A stretch of DNA of 60,734 nucleotides, taken from an uncultured Porphyromonadaceae bacterium. GTDB taxonomy: Bacteria > Bacteroidota > Bacteroidia > Bacteroidales > Muribaculaceae. Below are positions 42,776 through 50,279 of the stretch, piece after piece. The stretch's first letter is position 1. Every line of letters starts with the position of its first letter. Both the position numbers and the translations under genes were made by a program. The stretch covers positions 1 through 60,734 of the forward strand of contig CABUIO010000012.1 of the NCBI GenBank assembly GCA_902491625.1, read 5' to 3'. Under the pieces are notes generated by a model, which did no database searches, had not been told where the DNA came from, and saw nothing but the letters and a program-made list of their open reading frames with translations.

Positions 42776-42815
42776 CAGCCCCGCGACTTAAGAAAAGCCG
42801 CGGGGCTGACAATAT
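42776..42815. terminator. Bidirectional terminator between pepT and the ZIP transporter gene
   Basis: CAGCCCCGCG (42776-42785) pairs perfectly with CGCGGGGCTG (42799-42808), flanked by AT-rich sequence. It separates two convergent genes. Confidence 0.7.
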
Positions 42816-42828
42816 TATATTGTAAACG

Positions 42829-43614
42829 TCATGAGAGGACGACGTCGAGAACCATCATCAGGGCGAAGCCGATGGCAAAGCCAAGGGTTCCGAAATTGGA
42901 GTGATCGCCTTCCTGAGTCTCCGGAATCAGTTCCTCGACAACCACATAGAGCATGGCGCCGGCGGCAAATGCGAGAAGGTATGGAAGGACCGGAATGACA
43001 ACCGAGGCAAGAAGCATCGTGATAACCGCGGCGACCGGCTCCACGGCACCGCTCATAGTGCCGTAGACAAACGACTTTGCCCGGCTGTTTCCGGCCGACC
43101 GCAAAGGCATCGATACGATGGCGCCTTCCGGAAAATTCTGTATCGCGATACCGATTGCGAGAGCCATAGCCCCGGCCATGGATATGTAGGCGTTATGTTC
43201 AAGTGCCGCAGCAAGCGAGACACCGACAGCCATCCCTTCGGGTATGTTGTGGAGCGTTACGGCAAGGACAAGTTTTGCGGTGCGGGAAAGTCTGCTTTTC
43301 GGCCCCTCGCTGTCGTTGGCCGCCGGATGCTGATGAGGCGTGATGGTGTCCAGTCCGAGCAGGAAAAGAATTCCGAGAAAGAATCCCACAAGCGCCGGAA
43401 AGACTTTCATGAAACCTTCGCCGCCGGTCATCTCCATTGACGGAAGCAGAAGCGACCATACGGAAGCTGCAACCATGATTCCGGCGGCAAAACCGGTGAG
43501 AGCCTTCTGCACCCTGCGGTTCATTCCGGATTCGCGGCGCATGAAAACGACGCACGACGCACCTGCCGTCGTGCCGAGAAAAGGTAATAGTAGTCCTGTC
43601 AGTATTCCGGTCAT
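42829..43614 (-). CDS. ZIP family metal transporter
   Basis: About 261 residues with about eight membrane helices. The central helix pair holds KLVLAVTLHNIPEGMAVGVSLAAAL, a typical ZIP metal-binding motif (HNIPEG), and a second IAIQNFPEGAIVSMPL. ZIP proteins bring zinc or other divalent metals into the cytoplasm; the metal is not determined. The ATG at 43614 (MTGILTGLLLPF) is preferred to one 8 codons upstream. Confidence 0.9.
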   Translation of the reverse strand: MTGILTGLLLPFLGTTAGASCVVFMRRESGMNRRVQKALTGFAAGIMVAASVWSLLLPSMEMTGGEGFMKVFPALVGFFLGILFLLGLDTITPHQHPAANDSEGPKSRLSRTAKLVLAVTLHNIPEGMAVGVSLAAALEHNAYISMAGAMALAIGIAIQNFPEGAIVSMPLRSAGNSRAKSFVYGTMSGAVEPVAAVITMLLASVVIPVLPYLLAFAAGAMLYVVVEELIPETQEGDHSNFGTLGFAIGFALMMVLDVVLS

Positions 43615-43703
43615 AACGATATAACGTTTCAACAGCACGATTTTTCAGTCGTAGTTGAAAAATTGTCACTTTTATGAGAACATCCGGATGTGGATTGCGG
43701 CAA

Positions 43704-43735
43704 CAGCCCCGCGGCCTTGGGTGGCCTCGGGGCTG
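43704..43735 (-). terminator. Hairpin downstream of the TonB-dependent receptor gene
   Basis: CAGCCCCGCGGCC (43704-43716) pairs with GGCCTCGGGGCTG (43723-43735) with one mismatch. It lies 42 nt beyond the receptor stop codon; no clear U-tract on the minus strand. Confidence 0.5.
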
Positions 43736-43777
43736 CCGATTGATAATGGTTATTGCTGTAGTATAGTGTAAGTTGGA

Positions 43778-46243
43778 TCAGTCGCCCATATCGCCGTAGC
43801 CGCTCTGATCCATCGGCTCGGACTGTGTGTTGCGGTCGCGTTTGGCCTTCATGTTGCCGAAACTGTATTTGACCGTGAACTGCAGGCGACGTCCTCCTCG
43901 CCAGCGCTTGTTTTCCTGACGGTAGGTGACTCCGTCAGCGACAATGCCGTTGGTGTAGGAGTGCATCTTCCGGGAGTCGAAGATGTCGCGGCAGTTGATG
44001 GAGAAGGACCAGTTGCCCACGGATTTACGGAGTCCGGCGTCAACGTTCCATCCTGCCTCACGTGAGCCCTGAGCTGTCAGCTGGCGGGAATTGTAGCGTC
44101 CTGTGGCCTGAAAGCTGATGTCCCAGGGTAGACGCACGTTTGCCATGCAGCTGATGTTCCATGCGAAAGTGTTCTGCGACTTGCCGCTCACGGGAATGGT
44201 TAGGCCGTCGTGGTCGAAGTCGAGGTTCCAGGATGAGATATGGTTGTTGAAGAGATTGGCTGTGGTCGTGAGATTGAGGACGTTGCGGAAGAGTCCGTTT
44301 TTCATCACGATCTCGGCACCGATGTCTGTGCGGCTTCCGGCGTTGGCATCGGTCGAATACATGATGTCGTCGATGATGTAGCTGATATGGCTCATGGCGT
44401 CGGAGGTGGTGCGCAGATAGCCGGAGAAGCTGAGGATATGGTTGGTGAAGGACTTGATATAGTTCAGTTCGAAAGCGTTGCTGAACTCGGGCTGCAGCTC
44501 CTCGTTACCGAAGTGGATGTTGGTGGGATCGGAGATGTTCCGGAAGGGATTGAGCTGACCGCCCCATGGACGGCGTATGCGTCGGGTGTAATTGATCTGG
44601 AGCTCATTGCCGTGGGGAAGCGACCATGAGAGGAACGCCGAGGGGAAGAGCGCGAAGGAATTGCGCTTGTAGGGATCGACCTGAGCCTCGGTCTGACCGT
44701 AGGCCAGGGAACGGGCACGGATCTGCCATGCCTCGCCGCGCAGACCCGCCGAGAAGCTGAAATTGCGGTATTTGCCGCCGAGGGTGGCGTAGAGGGCAGA
44801 GATGTTGTTGTTGTAGATGAAGCGGTTGTAGAGGTCGGCATCGAGCGTCATGTTGTCTTCGGAAGGACCTTCGAAGGTCGTCACCGGAGAGTTCTCGTGG
44901 CTGTAGTTGCCGTTGAATCCGGCCTCAAGCTTAAGCCACGAAGTGAGGTTGTTGGTGTAGTCGAGCTTCACCTCCACACTATTGGACTTGACGTCGTTGT
45001 TCTGTGTCTGCACGACGGTCTGATCCAGCGAAGGATCGTAGTCGTATTCCTGCTCCTGACGGTAGAGATTCCACATCGGGCCACCCCAGTGGTTGAATCC
45101 GGCGGTGAAGTCGAGGTAATGGTTGTCGGTGAAGCGGTGGGTGTAGCCGAGTTCGGCGTGGGCTCCGCGCATGTCGCTGGAGTTGCGCGAATAGTTGTGG
45201 TTGGAAGTCCACTGTCCCGGCACGTTGCTAAGGTAGCGGGTGTCGCTATGTCCCCACCGGTGTCCGAACATTGCGAATCCGTTTGCAGAGATGTCGTCAT
45301 TGGGAGTGAGATGGTAGGTTGCTCCGATGCGGGCGAAGATGTTGTTGCCGTGATTACGGCTGGATGCGTCGGAATTGAGGAAATCGCCGTTGCTGTAGTC
45401 ACGGCGGGAGAACGAGCCACCGGAGTTGTGGCGCATACGGAAACCTATGGAGGCATAGGTGTCCCACTTGGAAGTGTTGTAGTTGATATTGAAGTTGGCA
45501 TTGCCTCCGCCGCGGGAGTTGGCACCAAGCTCGGCAGAGCCGAAGTAGCCTCCCCGGCGGTCCTTCTTAAGCACGATGTTGATGATGCCGGCTGTGCCCT
45601 CGGGACTGTATTTTGCCGAGGGATTGGTGATGACCTCGATGCGGTCGATTGTCTCGGCGGGAATCTGTTCGAGGATCTGGGCACGGTTGTCGGCGGTGAG
45701 TCCGGACTCCTTGCCGTTGATCCATACGGTCACGGATGAGTTGCCACGCAGCGACACCTCGCCGTCCTGATCGACCTCCACCGACGGAATGGACTCGAGA
45801 AGCTCGCTGGCAGAGGCACCGGAAGATGCGATGTTGGCGTCGACGCTGAAAACCTTGCGGTCAAGTTCAAAACGCATCTGCGAGGCCACGCCGGTGACAA
45901 CGACCTCCTTCAGCATTTTGGAATCCTCGGCAAGAGAGATCGTGCCGATCGCAAGCTCGCCGTTGCTGACGGTGATCTCGCGTTCCTGAGCGACACTGCC
46001 GAGATTGCTCACCATAATAATATATTTGCCGTCGGGCACATCCGCGATGACGAAATTGCCGTCAAGATCCGTCTGGGTGCCGAGGGCAAGAGCCTTGCCC
46101 GAAGAGTCAAGAAGCTGCACATTCGCGAACTCAAGCGGTTCGCCGGTCTCCTTATTAGTCACACTGCCTTTCACAGAACCCTTTGCCGACGCCATCGCCG
46201 CCACGGTTGTGAGCGCCAGCATTGTTATGAGATGTCTTTTCAT
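43778..46243 (-). CDS. TonB-dependent outer membrane receptor
   Basis: 821 residues. A signal peptide (MKRHLITMLALTTVAAMASA) is followed by a CarboxypepD_reg-like domain (~24-105, GSVTNKETGEPLEFANVQL), a plug domain (~115-225, including DQDGEVSLRGNSSVTVWINGKESG and IDRIEVITNPSAKYSPEGTAG) and a beta-barrel to the end. It belongs to the outer-membrane beta-barrel family often lacking a SusD partner. No SusD gene is adjacent, so the ligand is unknown; peptides, metals or small molecules are possible. Confidence 0.93.
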   Translation of the reverse strand: MKRHLITMLALTTVAAMASAKGSVKGSVTNKETGEPLEFANVQLLDSSGKALALGTQTDLDGNFVIADVPDGKYIIMVSNLGSVAQEREITVSNGELAIGTISLAEDSKMLKEVVVTGVASQMRFELDRKVFSVDANIASSGASASELLESIPSVEVDQDGEVSLRGNSSVTVWINGKESGLTADNRAQILEQIPAETIDRIEVITNPSAKYSPEGTAGIINIVLKKDRRGGYFGSAELGANSRGGGNANFNINYNTSKWDTYASIGFRMRHNSGGSFSRRDYSNGDFLNSDASSRNHGNNIFARIGATYHLTPNDDISANGFAMFGHRWGHSDTRYLSNVPGQWTSNHNYSRNSSDMRGAHAELGYTHRFTDNHYLDFTAGFNHWGGPMWNLYRQEQEYDYDPSLDQTVVQTQNNDVKSNSVEVKLDYTNNLTSWLKLEAGFNGNYSHENSPVTTFEGPSEDNMTLDADLYNRFIYNNNISALYATLGGKYRNFSFSAGLRGEAWQIRARSLAYGQTEAQVDPYKRNSFALFPSAFLSWSLPHGNELQINYTRRIRRPWGGQLNPFRNISDPTNIHFGNEELQPEFSNAFELNYIKSFTNHILSFSGYLRTTSDAMSHISYIIDDIMYSTDANAGSRTDIGAEIVMKNGLFRNVLNLTTTANLFNNHISSWNLDFDHDGLTIPVSGKSQNTFAWNISCMANVRLPWDISFQATGRYNSRQLTAQGSREAGWNVDAGLRKSVGNWSFSINCRDIFDSRKMHSYTNGIVADGVTYRQENKRWRGGRRLQFTVKYSFGNMKAKRDRNTQSEPMDQSGYGDMGD

Positions 46244-46270
46244 TTGACTATAGATGAATTGTTAGAGCGA

Positions 46271-46293
46271 GTGAGCACAATTCTACCGCTCAC
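46271..46293. promoter_or_regulatory. Operator-like inverted repeat upstream of the TonB receptor gene
   Basis: GTGAGC (46271-46276) and GCTCAC (46288-46293) form a 6-bp perfect dyad with an 11-bp spacer, 28 nt upstream of the receptor ATG. A promoter was not recognised on this strand, so the role is only a suggestion. Confidence 0.25.
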
Positions 46294-46353
46294 GTTTATA
46301 CAGAGCGTCGTCAGGCAAAAAAGTTTAACACAACCTCTGCAAAAAAATGTTAA

Positions 46354-46384
46354 CGGCGCATTCCCCTCTTTCGGAAATGCGCCG
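46354..46384 (-). terminator. Hairpin between kbl and the receptor gene
   Basis: CGGCGCATT (46354-46362) pairs with AATGCGCCG (46376-46384). Read on the minus strand it lies downstream of kbl and is followed by an AACATTTTTTT tract, so it can act as the kbl terminator. Confidence 0.6.
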
Positions 46385-46400
46385 AAATCAATATAAAAAA

Positions 46401-46443
46401 CGACACTACACAAAGTTGTGTGCCACAAAGTTGTGTAGTGTCG
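46401..46443. repeat. 13-bp inverted repeat enclosing two 12-bp direct repeats
   Basis: CGACACTACACAA (46401-46413) is exactly inverted at 46431-46443. Within it ACAAAGTTGTGT occurs twice as a direct repeat (46410-46421 and 46425-46436). It lies 56 nt beyond the kbl stop codon. Confidence 0.75.
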
Positions 46444-46499
46444 ATATATTGCTATGAATGAATTATATACAGGCTTTTAAGCCTGTCACGAAAGGCGAT

Positions 46500-47693
46500 T
46501 TACTTGATCACGCCGAGTTTCTTGCCGACCTTTACGAAGGCGGCGATGGCACGGTCAAGCTGTTCGCGGTTGTGGGCTGCGGAAAGCTGCACACGGATGC
46601 GCGCCTGACCTTTGGGAACGACGGGATAGTAGAATCCTGTGACGTAGATGCCCTCTTTCTGCATCTCGGTGGCGAAATCCTGCGAGAGCTTGGCGTCGTA
46701 GAGCATAACGGCGCAGATGGCACTCTGTGTGGGCTTGATGTCGAATCCGGCGTCAAGCATACGTGTGCGGAAATACTCGACATTATCCATCAGTTTGTCA
46801 TGGAGGTCGTTGCTCTCCTTAAGTTTACGGAACATCTCTATGCTCGCGCCCACGATGGCGGGAGCTACCGAGTTGGAGAACAGATAGGGACGCGAACGCT
46901 GACGCAGCATGTCGATGACCTCCTTAGGTCCGGTTGTGAATCCGCCCATGGCACCTCCGAACGACTTGCCGAGTGTGCCGGTGAAGATATCGATTTTGCC
47001 GTAGCAGTCGAACTTCTCGGCGACGCCGTGGCCTGTGGCACCGACAACGCCTGCGGAATGGCTCTCGTCAACCATCACGAGAGCGCCGTATTTGTCGGCA
47101 AGCTCGGTTATCTTGTCCATGGGGGCGACATTGCCGTCCATCGAAAAGACACCGTCGGTGGCGATGATCTTGAAGCGGCAGTCGGAAGCCTCTTTAAGGC
47201 AACGCTCAAGGTCTTCCATATCGGCGTTCTTATAGCGGAAACGTTTTGCCTTGCAAAGACGCACGCCGTCAATGATGGAGGCGTGGTTGAGAGCGTCGGA
47301 GATGATGGCGTCCTCCTCGGTTAGCAGCGGTTCGAAAAGTCCGCCGTTGGCGTCGAAGCAAGCAGCATAAAGGATCGTGTCTTCGGTCTTGAAATAGTCG
47401 CTGATGGCCTTCTCAAGTTCCTTGTGGAGATCTTGGGTGCCGCAGATGAAGCGCACGGACGACATGCCGTAGCCGTGGGTGTCCATAGCTTCCTTCGCAG
47501 CCTTGATGAGGTCGGAATCATCGGCCAGACCCAGATAATTGTTGGCGCAGAAGTTGAGGACTTCCTTGTCGGAGCCTTCGACCTCGATCGCCGCGCTCTG
47601 AGGTGTGGTGATGATGCGCTCGTTCTTGTAAAGGCCTGCGTCCTTGATTTCCTGCAACTCCTTTGTGAGATGCTTCTTAAATTCTGTGTACAT
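46500..47693 (-). CDS. kbl: Glycine C-acetyltransferase (2-amino-3-ketobutyrate CoA ligase)
   Basis: 397 residues. Kbl splits 2-amino-3-ketobutyrate with CoA to glycine and acetyl-CoA, using pyridoxal phosphate. Lys lies in TGTLGKSFGGAMGGF, and VMVDESHSAGVVGATGHG carries the Asp and His contacts. It is divergent from the threonine dehydrogenase gene with 124 bp between starts, matching the threonine-to-glycine pathway. Confidence 0.96.
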   Translation of the reverse strand: MYTEFKKHLTKELQEIKDAGLYKNERIITTPQSAAIEVEGSDKEVLNFCANNYLGLADDSDLIKAAKEAMDTHGYGMSSVRFICGTQDLHKELEKAISDYFKTEDTILYAACFDANGGLFEPLLTEEDAIISDALNHASIIDGVRLCKAKRFRYKNADMEDLERCLKEASDCRFKIIATDGVFSMDGNVAPMDKITELADKYGALVMVDESHSAGVVGATGHGVAEKFDCYGKIDIFTGTLGKSFGGAMGGFTTGPKEVIDMLRQRSRPYLFSNSVAPAIVGASIEMFRKLKESNDLHDKLMDNVEYFRTRMLDAGFDIKPTQSAICAVMLYDAKLSQDFATEMQKEGIYVTGFYYPVVPKGQARIRVQLSAAHNREQLDRAIAAFVKVGKKLGVIK

Positions 47694-47739
47694 GGTTTAG
47701 AATATTTTTGGGTTTGATTGGTTCGATATTTTCTAAGCC

Positions 47740-47777
47740 CAAAATTACAAATAATATCTGAAAAAGCCTTAAATTTG
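47740..47777. promoter_or_regulatory. Back-to-back -7 elements for kbl and tdh
   Basis: On the minus strand TAATTTTG (plus strand 47740-47747) fits a kbl promoter. On the plus strand TAAATTTG (47770-47777) fits a tdh promoter. Both match TAnnTTTG; clear -33 TTG elements were not seen for either. Confidence 0.5.
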
Positions 47778-47817
47778 CGGCGTAAAAAAACAATCAAAAT
47801 CTAACCTTGACAGACAC

Positions 47818-48777
47818 ATGAAGAATGTACTTATTATAGGAGCGACAGGACAGATCGGATCAGAGCTCACCATGAAGCTGCGCGACCATTGCAAAGGCGA
47901 TGTCGTGGCCGGATATATCAAAGGCGCCGAACCCAAAGGGATACTCCTCGAAAGCGGACCGGCGGAAGAAGTCGACATCACAGATGCGGGAATGATCGCG
48001 CGTGCGGTAGAAAAATATAATGTAGACACCATATACAATCTGGCCGCTCTTCTGAGCGCTGTGGCCGAGGCAAAACCCCAGCTCGCATGGAAGATCGGAG
48101 TCGGAGGTCTCTACAATACTCTTGAAGTGGCCCGCGAGAAAGGATGCGCCGTCTTCACTCCCAGCTCCATCGGCTCTTTCGGCAAATCGACACCCCACGT
48201 CAAGACTCCGCAGGACACGATACAGCGTCCCGACACCATCTACGGCGTGACAAAAGTCACCGGCGAGATGCTTTCCGACTACTACGCACGCCGCTTCGGC
48301 GTCGACACACGCTCAGTGCGATTCCCCGGGCTCATCTCCTACACCACGCCTCCGGGCGGCGGCACGACCGACTACGCGGTCGACATCTACTACAGCGCCG
48401 TCAAAGGTGAGAAATTCCACTGCCCGCTGAAGCCCGGCACATTCATGGACATGATGTACATGCCCGACGCGCTCCGCGCCGCCATAGAGATCATGGAAGC
48501 CGACCCCACGCGCCTCGTACACCGCAACTCGTTCAACATCGCCTCGATGAGTTTCGATCCGCAGATCATCTTCAATAAGATAAAGGAGTATGTCCCCGAG
48601 TTCGAGATGGACTATCAGCTTGATCCGCTGCGTCAGGCGATAGCCGACTCATGGCCCGACTCGCTCGACGACACATGCGCCCGCGAGGAATGGGACTGGA
48701 AGCCTCAGTATGACCTCGACGCCATGACCGCCGACATGCTCGAAAACCTCCGCATCAAATTCAACATTCAAAACTAA
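47818..48777 (+). CDS. L-threonine 3-dehydrogenase, short-chain (epimerase-like) type
   Basis: 319 residues of the extended SDR family. NAD-binding GATGQIGSEL at residues ~8-17; catalytic Ser in TPSSIGSFG and Tyr-x3-Lys in YGVTKVTGE near 140. The SDR-type threonine dehydrogenase oxidises threonine to 2-amino-3-ketobutyrate, the Kbl substrate. The divergent kbl gene supports this over a sugar epimerase. It differs from the zinc alcohol-dehydrogenase-type Tdh of E. coli. Confidence 0.88.
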   Translation: MKNVLIIGATGQIGSELTMKLRDHCKGDVVAGYIKGAEPKGILLESGPAEEVDITDAGMIARAVEKYNVDTIYNLAALLSAVAEAKPQLAWKIGVGGLYNTLEVAREKGCAVFTPSSIGSFGKSTPHVKTPQDTIQRPDTIYGVTKVTGEMLSDYYARRFGVDTRSVRFPGLISYTTPPGGGTTDYAVDIYYSAVKGEKFHCPLKPGTFMDMMYMPDALRAAIEIMEADPTRLVHRNSFNIASMSFDPQIIFNKIKEYVPEFEMDYQLDPLRQAIADSWPDSLDDTCAREEWDWKPQYDLDAMTADMLENLRIKFNIQN

Positions 48778-48806
48778 TTGTTCAAACAATCTCAACAAAA
48801 AAATCA

Positions 48807-48846
48807 AACCATTATTAACCATATTAATCTATCCATTTTTAACCAT
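48807..48846 (-). repeat. Left pair of 16-bp ATGGTT units flanking the GxxExxY gene
   Basis: Read on the minus strand: ATGGTTAATAATGGTT (48807-48822) and ATGGTTAAAAATGGAT (48831-48846). The two starts are 24 bp apart. Each is a 10-bp-period direct repeat of ATGGTT or a one-base variant. They are inverted relative to the four units at 49286-49393. Confidence 0.85.
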
Positions 48847-48857
48847 TCATTATTATA

Positions 48858-49244
48858 ATGTCGGATTACGAGCTGATTTATTCATGTAAAGGAGCAATCT
48901 ATGATGTTTATAATGAATTGGGTCCGGGATTATTGGAGAACGTTTATAAACAGGCTTTAGCATACGAGATTTCTGAAAGAGGTCTCCAAGTCGAAATTGA
49001 AAAACCGATTCCCGTGATATTCAAGGATCAAAAACTTGAACATGGTTATCGAGCCGATCTTATTATAGAGAACAAACTCATTATTGAGATAAAGTCTGTG
49101 GATGAAATAGCAAGGGTACATCATCTTCAACTTATGACATACCTTAAACTGTCCGAAATACCACATGGCATATTGGTGAACTTCAACACCGCCGATATAA
49201 AGAAAAATATCTTCTATTGGGATTCAAAGAAGATCGTGCGATGA
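48858..49244 (+). CDS. GxxExxY protein (PD-(D/E)XK-like)
   Basis: 128 residues. Residues ~22-30 (GPGLLENVY) are the GxxExxY signature that names the family (function unknown). RADLIIENKLIIEIKSV (residues ~74-90) looks like a PD-(D/E)XK nuclease core (Asp, then Glu-x-Lys). The gene is much more AT-rich than its neighbours, suggesting later acquisition. It is flanked by inverted 16-bp repeat pairs, and no other gene is in the cassette. A nuclease role is inference from the motif. Confidence 0.85.
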   Translation: MSDYELIYSCKGAIYDVYNELGPGLLENVYKQALAYEISERGLQVEIEKPIPVIFKDQKLEHGYRADLIIENKLIIEIKSVDEIARVHHLQLMTYLKLSEIPHGILVNFNTADIKKNIFYWDSKKIVR

Positions 49245-49285
49245 CCTGATCACACTCCATACAACAGATCCACTATTGACTTTAT

Positions 49286-49393
49286 ATGGTTAATAATGGA
49301 TCTTTTTATATAGTTAAAGATGGTTTGAAAAATCAGTCCATCATAATAAAAAAATGGTTAACAATGGTTAGAAAAAGATGGTTCCATATGGTT
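49286..49393 (+). repeat. Right array of four 16-bp ATGGTT units flanking the GxxExxY gene
   Basis: ATGGTTAATAATGGAT (49286-49301), ATAGTTAAAGATGGTT (49310-49325), ATGGTTAACAATGGTT (49354-49369) and ATGGTTCCATATGGTT (49378-49393). Starts are 24, 44 and 24 bp apart, so they form two pairs with 8-bp internal spacers. The first unit is a 15/16 inverted match to the left-most unit at 48807. Confidence 0.85.
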
Positions 49394-49402
49394 TGAAAAA
49401 CT

Positions 49403-49765
49403 TTACTGGGGGAGGCGGAATTTGACGGGGATCTCGACTTGCTGGGCGACGGGATTGCCGGATGCGTCTTTGGCAGGTGTCCATGCAGGCATCGACTGCA
49501 CGACCTTTATAGCCTCTTCCTCAAGGTCGGGATCAAGCGGTCTTACAACCTTGACATCCTTTATCGTGCCGTCTGCAGCCACATTGAACGACACCGTCAC
49601 CGTGCCCTCGATCATGTTGTCGATGGCAGCCTGCGGATAGACTATCTTCTCCGATATAAATGTGTTCATGGCGTCCTGACCGCCGGGGAATGAGGCCGGA
49701 GTGTCAGCCGACATCGCGGCCACACCTAAAACCGCCATCGCTATGATAACAAAAATCTTTTTCAT
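49403..49765 (-). CDS. Small periplasmic protein with a TonB C-terminal domain
   Basis: 120 residues. Signal peptide residues 1-19 (MKKIFVIIAMAVLGVAAMS), then a TonB_C domain: FPGGQDAMNTFISEKIVYPQAAIDNMIEGTVTVSFNVAADGTIKDVKVV (described by its ends, residues ~26-74) and AIKVVQSMPAWTPAKDASGNPVAQQVEIPVKF. Full TonB would have an N-terminal anchor and a long Pro-rich linker, both missing here; such short forms occur in Bacteroidales and may be periplasmic partners. Whether it energises receptors is unknown. Confidence 0.85.
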   Translation of the reverse strand: MKKIFVIIAMAVLGVAAMSADTPASFPGGQDAMNTFISEKIVYPQAAIDNMIEGTVTVSFNVAADGTIKDVKVVRPLDPDLEEEAIKVVQSMPAWTPAKDASGNPVAQQVEIPVKFRLPQ

Positions 49766-49777
49766 ATTCTTTTCTCT

Positions 49778-50106
49778 TTAGAGGTTATTTAATAATCATT
49801 GTTAATGACAGGGTGGTGTATTTTATGATTAAGGTGCTGTTTATGAGGAGGGAGTTATGCGGGCATAATGACCGACGAATAAACGCGCATTAACATAAAA
49901 GACACCATGATAAGGCAATTCTTAAATTTCTTAAGAGTATTGTATTACTGATGCATCTTCTGATTTCAAGGGATGTTCCGAGACTTTTGGGCGTCTTTAT
50001 CCCTTCGTTTCAGTCACATAGCCCGCTATGCTCCTTCAACTCAGGAATAAATCCGCTCCAAAATTCTCGACCCTGTCGTTAACAAGCATTATTAAACAAC
50101 CTCTTA
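49778..50106. mobile_element. MITE-like noncoding element with 37-bp inverted ends
   Basis: Left end 49778-49814 (starting TTAGAGGTTATTTAATAAT) and right end 50070-50106 (inverted, TAAGAGGTTGTTTAATAAT) match at 32 of 37 positions. It fills most of the 514-bp gap between the TonB-domain gene and the hydrolase gene. No transposase or other gene is inside. It contains a structured core at 49979-50069, whose right edge abuts the right inverted end. Mobility is inference. Confidence 0.7.
49979..50069 (-). ncRNA. Structured repeat core, copy 1 (minus-strand sense)
   Basis: Read on the minus strand, three nested stems fold: CGAGA/TCTCG at the base with TTTTGG/CCAAAA above; TTTATTCC/GGGATAAA (one G-U) in the middle; and CATAG/CTATG around a 4-nt CGGG loop at the tip. 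The same layout, with compensatory changes, is found at 55721-55870. In this orientation it lies upstream of the TonB-domain gene in sense direction. Whether it acts as RNA or DNA is not known. Confidence 0.55.
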
Positions 50107-50279
50107 ATGTCCTTGCGGCAAATTTAATCCGTAAATATGATCCATCCAAATATTTTCATCCTTAAATTCTGACTTTGAGGCCATTTTGACCAGACAATGC
50201 GACTTCCGGACAAACATCCACTTATTTTCAAGAACAAAAATGAAAATCTTTTGGGTCGGTGAAAGTGTTAAATCAATGT

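Noticed and set aside
48807..49393. CRISPR array around the GxxExxY gene
   Set aside because: Units are 16 bp with 8-bp spacers, in both orientations, with no cas gene; it does not fit a CRISPR array.
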